This document shows, in pieces, positions 53,445-61,487 of a stretch of DNA of 61,487 nucleotides (its first letter is position 1; every line of letters begins with the position of its first letter). The stretch spans positions 1-61,487 of the forward strand of contig JAAZEM010000149.1 in NCBI GenBank assembly GCA_012512265.1. The letters run 5' to 3'. The notes beneath the pieces are model-generated. The model was not told where the DNA came from and did not search any database. It saw nothing but the letters and a program-made list of their open reading frames with translations. The DNA comes from Armatimonadota bacterium (GTDB lineage: Bacteria > Armatimonadota > JAAZEB01). The position numbers were made by a program, and so were the translations under genes.

Positions 53445-56194
53445 CCGTCCGATGGAACGCGCCTTGCCGGAGGAGATGGTGAAGCGGGCGGCCTCAGGGA
53501 CGTCCGCTTCGCCTGGTCTTTCCGAAGCGCCTGCGGCACGTCTGCGTCGGAGGGCGTGTAGTCCGGGTCATTCGTGAGGCAGAGGAAGTCAAGCCGAGGG
53601 TTGGTCTCGGCGGTGCCCGGGGCCTCTCGCGCATACACGCGCAGCAGCATCCTCCCTCGCGTCAAGCGGAGCCGCAGGCGATCCGAACCCGGCGGCGTGT
53701 CCTCTTCAGATCCCTGGCTGGCCCAGTGCCAATGGGTCACGCCGCCGTCGGTGTTGCCCAGGAGAAGGGCGGGATCTCTCGATATCTGAGTGCCGGGAGC
53801 GGCAATGGCGAAGGCGCCTGCCTGGTCCGATGGCGAGCGCAGGCGTGCCCAGATGGTGTAGGTGTCCGTCGCCGGGATGTTGATGGCAAATTCGGCGTAC
53901 CAGGATGGCATCCGGTCTCGATCCGGCTTTCCGGTGCAGACAATCCAATCCGCCAGGGCTCCGGGATCCTTCAGGCGGAGGCGAGACGCGTGTTGCATGC
54001 GCCCGAACAGGCGGGCGCGATCCGCGGGGATCCAGATCACCTGGCGCGGTGCCGGCAAGAGGGATGCCTCCTGGAAGGCGCGCACAACTTTCTCCGCCGG
54101 AGCGCCCCCGGGATCGAAGAGGAGAGGCTCTCCCACGGGGAGGTGGAGCCCGGATTCGGTGCGCGAGAAGGCGACAACATGCCCCTTCATGTCACGCAGG
54201 AACGCCTCGTGGGGTAGCGGCGGCATCCGGAGCACTCCCACCCCGCGGTGCTTCCAGTAGGCGACGCGCAGCCGGCTCCCCTGGCCGAAGAGGAAGGCGA
54301 TCAGGTCGCTCCGGCCCGCCGGGTGCTCGATCTCGCGCCGGCCGGCTACGGCCCACGGCTGGGGACGCGCCAGAGCGTGCGCCGCGACGACTTCCATGAA
54401 GCCAAGAGCGGCTTCATTGACCACCTCCGTGGTGATCGCCGTCTGCTCCCCGGTGCCGGTGGTTTCGAGGGCGCACGCGGTAATCCGGCGAACGCTCGCC
54501 CAGTTGAACGAAGAGGGCTCGTCCCGCCACTCCTCGGGCTGCAGCCATACCTGCTCGGCGCCCCGGAGGAAACGTCCGCGCAGACGGGCGTTGACCAGCG
54601 CGCAGAGGTCATCCAGGAGTGGGGTGTGATGCGCTGCGTTGGTGCTCGGGAAGAGCATGCGCCACCCGCGCTTCTCGCCGTGCATATGGAGCGAGATGTA
54701 GCCGATCACCGGTTGATTCACCAGCAGGTCGCGGAGGATGCGCGCCTCTCGCTCCGACCACGGCCGTGGTCCCTTGAGCCTCTCGGTCGGGAGCGCGCTC
54801 CGCCATTCGTCGGCAAGCGTGCCGGCGAGCTCATCCCGCTGGTAATCGAAGTTGCACTCCAGGTCGCGACCGGTCTCGCCTGGCGGCGCTCCGCGCGCAT
54901 ATTCGGCGGGGCTCATCACGGGCACCAGAAGAACGGAAAAGTGCGCGAGAATCCAGCGCGGGCGCGGGTCGTCCTGGGGTGTCGCGAGCACCTCTGCCAG
55001 GCGCAAGAGCGCGGCCGTGTTCACCCATTCGGCGCCATGAATGCCGGCCTGAATCAGGAAAGCGGGCCGCGAGACGTCTCCCAGGCGCAGGCCAAAGATC
55101 GGGGTGCCCGCCGCATCGTTCCCGAGCGGCTGGAGTGCAACCCTCCCCGGAAAGCGGCGCTCCAGATCCCGCATCCGCTCCACCAACTCATCGTAAGACT
55201 GGCGCTGTGCCAGCGAGCGTGCGAAGCGGATGCTCCGGTGCAGCGCGTTGCCCACCGGCAGCCACTTCCATGTGGCGCCGGGGTCTACCCCGGGCTGGCC
55301 GTTGGGCGAGATGAAGTCGAACGCCGCGATGAAGCCGCCGCGCCGGCCTACCTCCTCGACCACCGCCACCGCGCCGCGGGCCGATCCCACGGGGACCAGC
55401 AGCGGCGATGCGCCTTCGGGCATGGCTGTCAGCCGGCGTTGCACATAGCCGCTGCCCTCGCGGCCATGCCAGTGTAGCTCGTCGCCCACCGCCAGCCCGG
55501 CCAGAAGCGGGTGCGTCCGCGCGCATCGGACGCGATGGGGCGCCTCCTGGCGATCCACCGATACGGAGATCCCGCGTCGCGATGCATACTCCGAGAGCCC
55601 CATGAAGACCGGGCGTCCGGCAGAAGCGAACGCCGCCATCGCGGCAAACCGGAACAACGGGATCGATTCTGGGTGGTAGAGGAGGGAGATTGCCGCGTCG
55701 AACCGCGAGGCATCAAGGCCCCGGCCCTCGGGGCCGAGGATTGCCACTCCAGGGAAGAGGGTGCGTAGCTCCGCGATGGCCGGCGCCTGCGGATTGTCCG
55801 TGAGGAGCGCCAGCCTGACGGGGCGCGACGCGATCGGCTCGGTCTCGTCACCTGGGTGGACCGTGCCGGCTACCAGCCGGCACTGCGCCCGACGCCCCTT
55901 GACCTCCACGACCCGCAGGTATCCCCGGGGCGCCGTCTCGGGTCCCGCCAGCAAGAAGCTGCCTGGCTCGGTGTGGCGGGGAAGGCGCTCTACTTCGATC
56001 CGCGTCGCGGTCACGCGCGAGACGTAGGCAGCGGATGCAGGCCAGGCGGCCAGCGCCAGCCACAAGCCGATGAGGAGCGCAGGCACGCGCAGCCGCAATG
56101 GCACCGCCACGTAGGTGCGGCGTGTCGGGACTACCCGCGCGCCTAGCATCTGGCCGGTCGCACGGCGGAGGGTATCGCGACCTCTGCTCTGCAT
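53423..56194 (-). CDS. Large secreted M14 metallocarboxypeptidase-like protein
   Basis: 923 residues from the ATG at 56194 behind GGAGGCAGG. A membrane/signal segment is at about 38-56. Residues 125-320 look like an amidotransferase-like regulatory domain. The M14 zinc site is seen in GIHGAEW (His386, Glu389), a third ligand His in SLHMHGEK near 535, and a Glu after ETTG near 610, so the catalytic residues are present. Residues ~780-905 form a beta-rich carbohydrate-binding-like module (TDTYTIWARLRSP). It probably trims peptides or peptidoglycan-derived material outside the cytoplasm. It converges with the secreted pair. Confidence 0.85.
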   Translation of the reverse strand: MQSRGRDTLRRATGQMLGARVVPTRRTYVAVPLRLRVPALLIGLWLALAAWPASAAYVSRVTATRIEVERLPRHTEPGSFLLAGPETAPRGYLRVVEVKGRRAQCRLVAGTVHPGDETEPIASRPVRLALLTDNPQAPAIAELRTLFPGVAILGPEGRGLDASRFDAAISLLYHPESIPLFRFAAMAAFASAGRPVFMGLSEYASRRGISVSVDRQEAPHRVRCARTHPLLAGLAVGDELHWHGREGSGYVQRRLTAMPEGASPLLVPVGSARGAVAVVEEVGRRGGFIAAFDFISPNGQPGVDPGATWKWLPVGNALHRSIRFARSLAQRQSYDELVERMRDLERRFPGRVALQPLGNDAAGTPIFGLRLGDVSRPAFLIQAGIHGAEWVNTAALLRLAEVLATPQDDPRPRWILAHFSVLLVPVMSPAEYARGAPPGETGRDLECNFDYQRDELAGTLADEWRSALPTERLKGPRPWSEREARILRDLLVNQPVIGYISLHMHGEKRGWRMLFPSTNAAHHTPLLDDLCALVNARLRGRFLRGAEQVWLQPEEWRDEPSSFNWASVRRITACALETTGTGEQTAITTEVVNEAALGFMEVVAAHALARPQPWAVAGRREIEHPAGRSDLIAFLFGQGSRLRVAYWKHRGVGVLRMPPLPHEAFLRDMKGHVVAFSRTESGLHLPVGEPLLFDPGGAPAEKVVRAFQEASLLPAPRQVIWIPADRARLFGRMQHASRLRLKDPGALADWIVCTGKPDRDRMPSWYAEFAINIPATDTYTIWARLRSPSDQAGAFAIAAPGTQISRDPALLLGNTDGGVTHWHWASQGSEEDTPPGSDRLRLRLTRGRMLLRVYAREAPGTAETNPRLDFLCLTNDPDYTPSDADVPQALRKDQAKRTSLRPPASPSPPARRVPSDGYSRISP

Positions 56195-56223
56195 ACAGCC
56201 TGCCTCCGCGGTACCATTCGGCG

Positions 56224-57384
56224 TCAGAGGCGTTTCGCCTGCTCCAGCACTCTCAATCGGCCTAAGGCACCCGGATGCACCAGGGCGATCAGATCCCGGC
56301 GCGGCCATTCCCCGGCGGGCCAGCGCTCGCGGCCATCCAGCCACTCCTCAATCCCTAGGGAGTGCAGCCACTCGCGCTGTGTCTGGAGCGCGCGCGTCTG
56401 GAGCCCGGCCTCCTCGCCGGCGCGCTCCAGCGCCGTGAAATCGACGTGAGCGGTGATATCCTGGGTGCCGATGCGCCGGTACGGATCCTCGTTGGTCGTG
56501 TGGCGGTAGTAGCAGAGGAGCGTGCCGCGGGGCCGCTCGGGCGTGTAGAGCTCAGCGGCGGGATAGCCGTAGTCGATAGTGAGCAACACTCCCCGCCCCA
56601 GGCAGAGCGCCGCCTGGCGGTACCAGGCCACACCTTCGAGACCGACTTCAGCGATGGCGCCCTCGGGTGGCATGACGCCCACTTGGACGAAGAACTGCTC
56701 GATTTCCGGCATGGAGAGCGGTCCGGGAAGGTCACAGAACTCGCCGTCGCCCAGCCCGACGTACAGCTCCTGCAATCCGCGGGCGGTCATCTGCACCCGA
56801 TGCACGGGCAGGGCGTCCAGCAGCTCGTTGCTGAGGAGACACCCCTCCACGCTTCCGGGGGGAATCTCCTCGAGGCTCTCCAGCCACCGGGCGTTTGCCG
56901 CGACGGCCTCGAGCGCCCGCTGCTGGCGCGCGCGCAGCGAGGGGCTGGTCTCCACCAGGAGATACTCCAGCGCGGCGGCGAGGTCGGGGTGGCGCTCTGC
57001 GGCATAGCGCCAGATCTGCGCGGCGAGCGCGCCCGTGCCCGCTCCCGCCTCCACCACGGTAAACCGCGCCGGCGCGCCCATCCGCGACCAGAGGCGCGCC
57101 AGAAACCGGCAGACCAGCGCGCCGAAGGCCGGATGAGTTTCGGGGGCTGTCAGGAAGTCGCCTTCGCGTCCGAAGCGGAGATCTGGGGTGGTGTAGTAGC
57201 CGTGCTCTGGATGGTAGAGCGCCAGGCGCATGAACTCGGCAAACGACAACGGACCCTGCGCCTCGATCCGCTCGCGAATCAGCGCGATGAGCTCGGGCCG
57301 GCCCGTGGTGGCGTACTCGCGCCTGCGAAGCAGCGCGCGCGCCGCCTCTGGCCAGGTGTTAGGATCGTTTGGATTGATGGACAC
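56224..57384 (-). CDS. MidA/NDUFAF7-family SAM-dependent methyltransferase
   Basis: 386 residues (COG1565). The GTG at 57384 is taken as the start; longer frames run into MITE copy 2. Motifs include GPLSFAEFMRLALYHPEHGYY, GDFLTAPETHPAFG, VVEAGAGTGALAAQ, LVETSPSLRARQ and LLSNELLDALPVHRV. Mitochondrial relatives methylate complex I subunit NDUFS2; the bacterial target is not known. No Nuo gene is adjacent. Confidence 0.93.
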   Translation of the reverse strand: MSINPNDPNTWPEAARALLRRREYATTGRPELIALIRERIEAQGPLSFAEFMRLALYHPEHGYYTTPDLRFGREGDFLTAPETHPAFGALVCRFLARLWSRMGAPARFTVVEAGAGTGALAAQIWRYAAERHPDLAAALEYLLVETSPSLRARQQRALEAVAANARWLESLEEIPPGSVEGCLLSNELLDALPVHRVQMTARGLQELYVGLGDGEFCDLPGPLSMPEIEQFFVQVGVMPPEGAIAEVGLEGVAWYRQAALCLGRGVLLTIDYGYPAAELYTPERPRGTLLCYYRHTTNEDPYRRIGTQDITAHVDFTALERAGEEAGLQTRALQTQREWLHSLGIEEWLDGRERWPAGEWPRRDLIALVHPGALGRLRVLEQAKRL

Positions 57385-58050
57385 ACCCGGATGGTAGCAT
57401 GGCCGGCCACCCGAGTCAACTGGGCGTGACGTATCCCTGAGATTCCGAGAGAAGGAATCCGAAGACACGGAGGCAGCGCGCAACCCGGCGCGCGGCGATA
57501 AATCACCGCGCTGCTTGCGAGCGAAGCCCTATCGGGCTGGGTTGGGGTACTCCCAGATGTCTCAAGACGGCGGTGGTTGGGAGGAGAAGCTCCGAAGAGG
57601 CTTTCCCGGAAAGCAGCGCGGAGCTTCGAGCTCCGCGCGTGCGGGCGGCCTTCTCCTCATCTCGGAATCCCAGGGTGTATCCAGAGAATAGGGCGCGGGG
57701 TGAGGGGAGCACGGTGGAGTCCAGCGCGGGACTGCAAGCCAGCATCTCTCCATGCCCGTGGCCGATCACCGGAGCCCGCGGCGCGAAAGGCGTCCTGGCG
57801 GCACTCCTGGGCTGCCCACGGTGACGACGCAACCGTCAATATGGAGCGCGGCCCCGAGCCGGGCAGAAGGGATCTCATCCCTTGCAAGTAGCGTGCGTCG
57901 CCCACACCGGATCGCCCGCGCTCCCCCTCCCGAAAGTAGGCTCACGAATACAATACCACCTTGCCGGGAGAAAGATCATCCGGGCGGGTTCTGATTCTCG
58001 TCCATGCAAACCCTGGGGGCCTGGGTCACGAGATTCCCTGAGAGGCGTGG
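57385..58050. other. Intergenic region with MITE copy 2
   Basis: About 665 bases. MITE copy 2 occupies 57437-57673. The remaining 57683-58050 has no convincing gene; a small AAGGGAT-CTC-ATCCCTT hairpin is at 57867-57883 and nothing else stands out. Confidence 0.5.
57437..57673. mobile_element. MITE copy 2 (237 bp), inverted relative to copy 1
   Basis: The reverse complement matches copy 1 along the full length (about 85 percent by eye), with terminal repeats CTGAGATTCCGAGAGAAGGA and its imperfect complement at 57654-57673. The flanks gacgtatcc (57428-57436) and ggtgtatcc (57674-57682) are a 9-bp near-duplication with two mismatches. It has no transposase gene. It sits just upstream of the midA-like gene. 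Confidence 0.88.
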
Positions 58051-59733
58051 CTACAGCTCCATGCGGTCAACAGCGCGAAGGCCGAGCCATAGGGGCACGC
58101 CGATGGCGATGGCGTTGATGAGGGCGAAGAGGAGGCCGGCGGTGAGGATCTCACCGCGGAGCGCGTGCCATCCGGGCGCCTTCCCGGTGAGGAGGGCGTG
58201 GATCGGATAGGTCTGAACAGCGATGATCGCCCCGATATAGAGTAGGCTGAGGACGATATTGAGCGTGCCACCGGCGCTGTTGGCGATGCGCGCCGCGTTG
58301 TCTTCGCGGAAGTTGGGGAAGACGGCGCCCAGGCCGAGCCCGAGGCTGACCAGCCCGGCGCTGACGCTGGCGACGGTGACCCCTGAGAGCGCGAGCATCA
58401 GTGGGGGCACGCGCAGCATGTAGTTGGAGTACATCATCACCGCCTCGCCTAAGAGGATGCACCCCAGGGAGCAGCCGAGGAACTTCTGCACCAGCAGCTG
58501 CCGTCGCGTGAGCGGGGCGAGGCCGACCACCCAGAACTGCTGGCCCTCCAGGCTCCACATCGGGAAGACGAAGCGGGAGGTGAGCGTGGCCATCACGAAG
58601 CAGGTGGCGCCCATGTTGAAGAAGGAGATGACGCTCTGCCAAAACGGCTCCCCGGTGTTGAGCGGCATGTTACGCAGGTTGCTGATGTAGATGATCAGCA
58701 GGCCGAAGAGAAGCAGGAGCTGCGCCCACTGCGCCGGGTCGCGCCAAAACGTGCGCAGATCCTTCAGCAGGAGCGCGCGCACGGGGCGGGGTATCGGGCG
58801 CATCAGCCACTCGAGCCAGGTGAAGATCGGAAGCACGACGCGGCCGGAGCGCCGCGTGTCCGACTCGCGTGTTCGCGCCCATCCAGGGTAATAGACCCTC
58901 GGAGCGAGCCACGAGCAGAGCTCCAGGCAGAGGAGCGCCGTGCTGAGGAGCGCCAGGAAGTAGAAGCCGGCCGTGCGCAGGTCGCCCTGGGCCGAGGCGA
59001 TAATCCCCTGCGAGATCCAGTGGTTTGGAAGGTAGGGGATATCCGAAAGCCGGAGGGCATCCATCAACTGGCTCATCGTGACGCCCGCTTCCACCTGCGC
59101 GAAGGTGCCTTTCCCCAGCAGGTGCGCCGCGACGGCGAGCCCGGCCAGAAGGGCGACAAAGAGGGCGCAGAAGGTGGCGCGGGTCTTGCGCGCCGGGAAG
59201 ATCCGCGCCAGGAGCATTGTGATCACGGTGCCGGCTGCCGCGGGCGCGATCAGAAAGGGGAGATAGAAGAGAAAAACGAGCGGATAGAAGTAGAGGGGCG
59301 CCTCATGGACACGGCCATACGCGAGGAAGATCGGCAGCCCCATCACGACGAAGGCGGTGGAGCTATAGAGCACCGACTCCCAGAACTTGGCGAAGAAAGT
59401 GACGGCGTACGGAATGGGCCGCGAGAGGAGAAACTCCAACTCGCCGGCCAGGTAGAGCGTGCTGAGCGAGGTGACGATGTTGCTGAATACCAGCATCGAG
59501 AGGAAGGCGAGGAAGACCATCGCCAGCAGGCGCTCGGTGAGCATCGTGCCAAACGGCGGGCTATCGCGAAGGAAGCGGAACAGGATGAAGAAGAAGCGGT
59601 AGCCCCCGAGGAGGAAAACCGCCACCATCACCGCCAGCAGAGGCAGGCTCACCGCCAGCTCGAACGGGAGAGGGCGGAGCTTGTTGCGGACCGATTGCCT
59701 CTTGGCAGCCAGGATGGCGAGCGTCGGATGCAT
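58051..59733 (-). CDS. ABC-2-type permease, putative ABC exporter
   Basis: 560 residues with roughly 11-13 membrane helices. It resembles the 'putative ABC exporter' family of large ABC-2 permeases. Two homologous-looking halves (LSRPIPYAVTFFAKFWESVLYSS and later an SLEGQQFWVVGLAPLTRRQ segment) match the gated elbow helices seen in this family. No ATPase gene is adjacent in the window. The ATG at 59733 sits 7 bases after a TGGTATAAT element, so the transcript should begin almost exactly at the start codon (leaderless). Substrate unknown. Confidence 0.82.
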   Translation of the reverse strand: MHPTLAILAAKRQSVRNKLRPLPFELAVSLPLLAVMVAVFLLGGYRFFFILFRFLRDSPPFGTMLTERLLAMVFLAFLSMLVFSNIVTSLSTLYLAGELEFLLSRPIPYAVTFFAKFWESVLYSSTAFVVMGLPIFLAYGRVHEAPLYFYPLVFLFYLPFLIAPAAAGTVITMLLARIFPARKTRATFCALFVALLAGLAVAAHLLGKGTFAQVEAGVTMSQLMDALRLSDIPYLPNHWISQGIIASAQGDLRTAGFYFLALLSTALLCLELCSWLAPRVYYPGWARTRESDTRRSGRVVLPIFTWLEWLMRPIPRPVRALLLKDLRTFWRDPAQWAQLLLLFGLLIIYISNLRNMPLNTGEPFWQSVISFFNMGATCFVMATLTSRFVFPMWSLEGQQFWVVGLAPLTRRQLLVQKFLGCSLGCILLGEAVMMYSNYMLRVPPLMLALSGVTVASVSAGLVSLGLGLGAVFPNFREDNAARIANSAGGTLNIVLSLLYIGAIIAVQTYPIHALLTGKAPGWHALRGEILTAGLLFALINAIAIGVPLWLGLRAVDRMEL

Positions 59734-59739
59734 GGCCCT

Positions 59740-59745
59740 ATTATA
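59740..59745 (-). promoter_or_regulatory. Extended -10 that predicts a leaderless ABC permease transcript
   Basis: TGG-TATAAT on the minus strand, ending 7 bases before the ATG at 59733. A start 6-7 bases after the -10 would fall on the A of ATG. The expected -35 position is GC-only. Confidence 0.55.
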
Positions 59746-59787
59746 CCACAACCGGTCGCCCCGCGCGCCGCCCCATCACTTTCCGTG

Positions 59788-61298
<1,511 letters not shown>

Positions 61299-61314
61299 GA
61301 GTGTTCTCAAGCCG

Positions 61315-61344
61315 ATTATACCCTGCGCCCGACGCGGGTGTCAA
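61315..61344 (-). promoter_or_regulatory. thiC promoter
   Basis: Perfect TTGACA (61339-61344) and TATAAT (61315-61320) on the minus strand with an 18-base spacer, just upstream of the riboswitch. Confidence 0.85.
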
Positions 61345-61367
61345 GCCAAACCCGGAGGAATGTGGAT

Positions 61368-61414
61368 GCAAAGGGAATCTGACCCCAGGCAACTGCAATG
61401 CGAATCTGACCCCC
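61368..61414 (+). repeat. Two direct repeats at the left end of an insertion sequence
   Basis: TGCAAAGGGAATCTGACCCC and TGCAATGCGAATCTGACCCC, 27 bases apart, each sharing GAATCTGACCCC (61375-61386 and 61402-61413). They precede the transposase start and are probably transposase-binding ends. Confidence 0.65.
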
Positions 61415-61438
61415 ATGAAGAACATAGAGAGGGTCACT

Positions 61439-61487
61439 ATGAGCCTAGAGCAGTTGAACCGCTATCACGTCATCCAGATGGTAATCG
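61439..61487 (+). CDS. Transposase, N-terminal fragment cut by the window edge
   Basis: Sixteen codons from the ATG at 61439 read MSLEQLNRYHVIQMVI, which resembles the start of ISNCY/IS1202-type transposases, where an HTH follows. The rest lies outside the window. Confidence rests on this short stretch and the repeats just upstream. Confidence 0.55.
   Translation, partial: MSLEQLNRYHVIQMVI

Noticed and set aside
57385..57483. Extended N-terminus for the midA-like gene
   Set aside because: The extra residues are encoded partly by MITE copy 2; GTG at 57384 is the likely start.

Overview
The window is about 61 kb of GC-rich bacterial chromosome with dense gene packing. The cell looks diderm: it has an ExbB/ExbD/TonB-like energy-transduction set, a secreted lytic transglycosylase, and a probable outer-membrane barrel at the left edge. 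The gene mix (NrpR-type regulator, tandem KGG stress proteins, DRTGG/CBS regulators, many secreted proteins of unknown family) suggests an uncultured lineage such as Armatimonadota. That assignment is an inference of modest confidence. No rRNA, tRNA or CRISPR array was found.

Layout. 1-9.4 kb: a truncated probable outer-membrane protein, a NanA/DapA-type aldolase, an ECF sigma factor with a downstream HTH gene, a SIR2-like protein, a flavodiiron protein and an orphan histidine kinase. 9.5-19.4 kb: a secreted beta-propeller protein, a winged-helix/BON protein, DprA, a ZIP metal transporter, a PHP hydrolase, CapA, IspH, a Crp/Fnr regulator and a frameshifted RimK-like ATP-grasp gene. 19.6-21.0 kb: four tandem KGG small proteins, one of only 58 residues. 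21.1-29.2 kb: gyrB with a Gly/Asn insertion, an NrpR-like regulator, a mobile element (MITE copy 1), a secreted glycosidase-like protein, a small membrane protein and a sugar isomerase. 29.3-37.0 kb: TPR protein-ExbB-ExbD-TonB/PA14 fusion, then a lytic transglycosylase. 37.1-38.7 kb: a DRTGG/CBS-HATPase/DRTGG regulatory triplet.

39.0-53.4 kb is an exopolysaccharide region. A minus-strand unit encodes a sugar transferase, a WecG glycosyltransferase fused to a STAS domain, a nucleotidyltransferase fused to a sugar transferase, and a free STAS protein. A plus-strand unit encodes a Wzz-like chain-length protein, a tyrosine-kinase-like ATPase, a 51-residue membrane protein and an AAA+ ATPase. Two secreted proteins sharing an unrecognised domain follow. 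Each of these three units is preceded by a sequence resembling a sigma-54 (-24/-12) promoter, so this is the best candidate for an undescribed, co-regulated surface system. UbiA, UbiX, cyclophilin, an oxidoreductase and a pirin lie between the two arms.

53.4-61.5 kb: a large M14 carboxypeptidase, a MidA-type methyltransferase, MITE copy 2, an ABC-2 permease that appears leaderless, thiC under a TPP riboswitch, and the left end of a transposase gene running off the window.

The two MITE copies (about 238 bp, in opposite orientation, 20-bp terminal inverted repeats, imperfect 9-bp target duplications) were recognised by direct comparison within the window. Most housekeeping promoters seen here carry an extended -10 element (TGnTATAAT).
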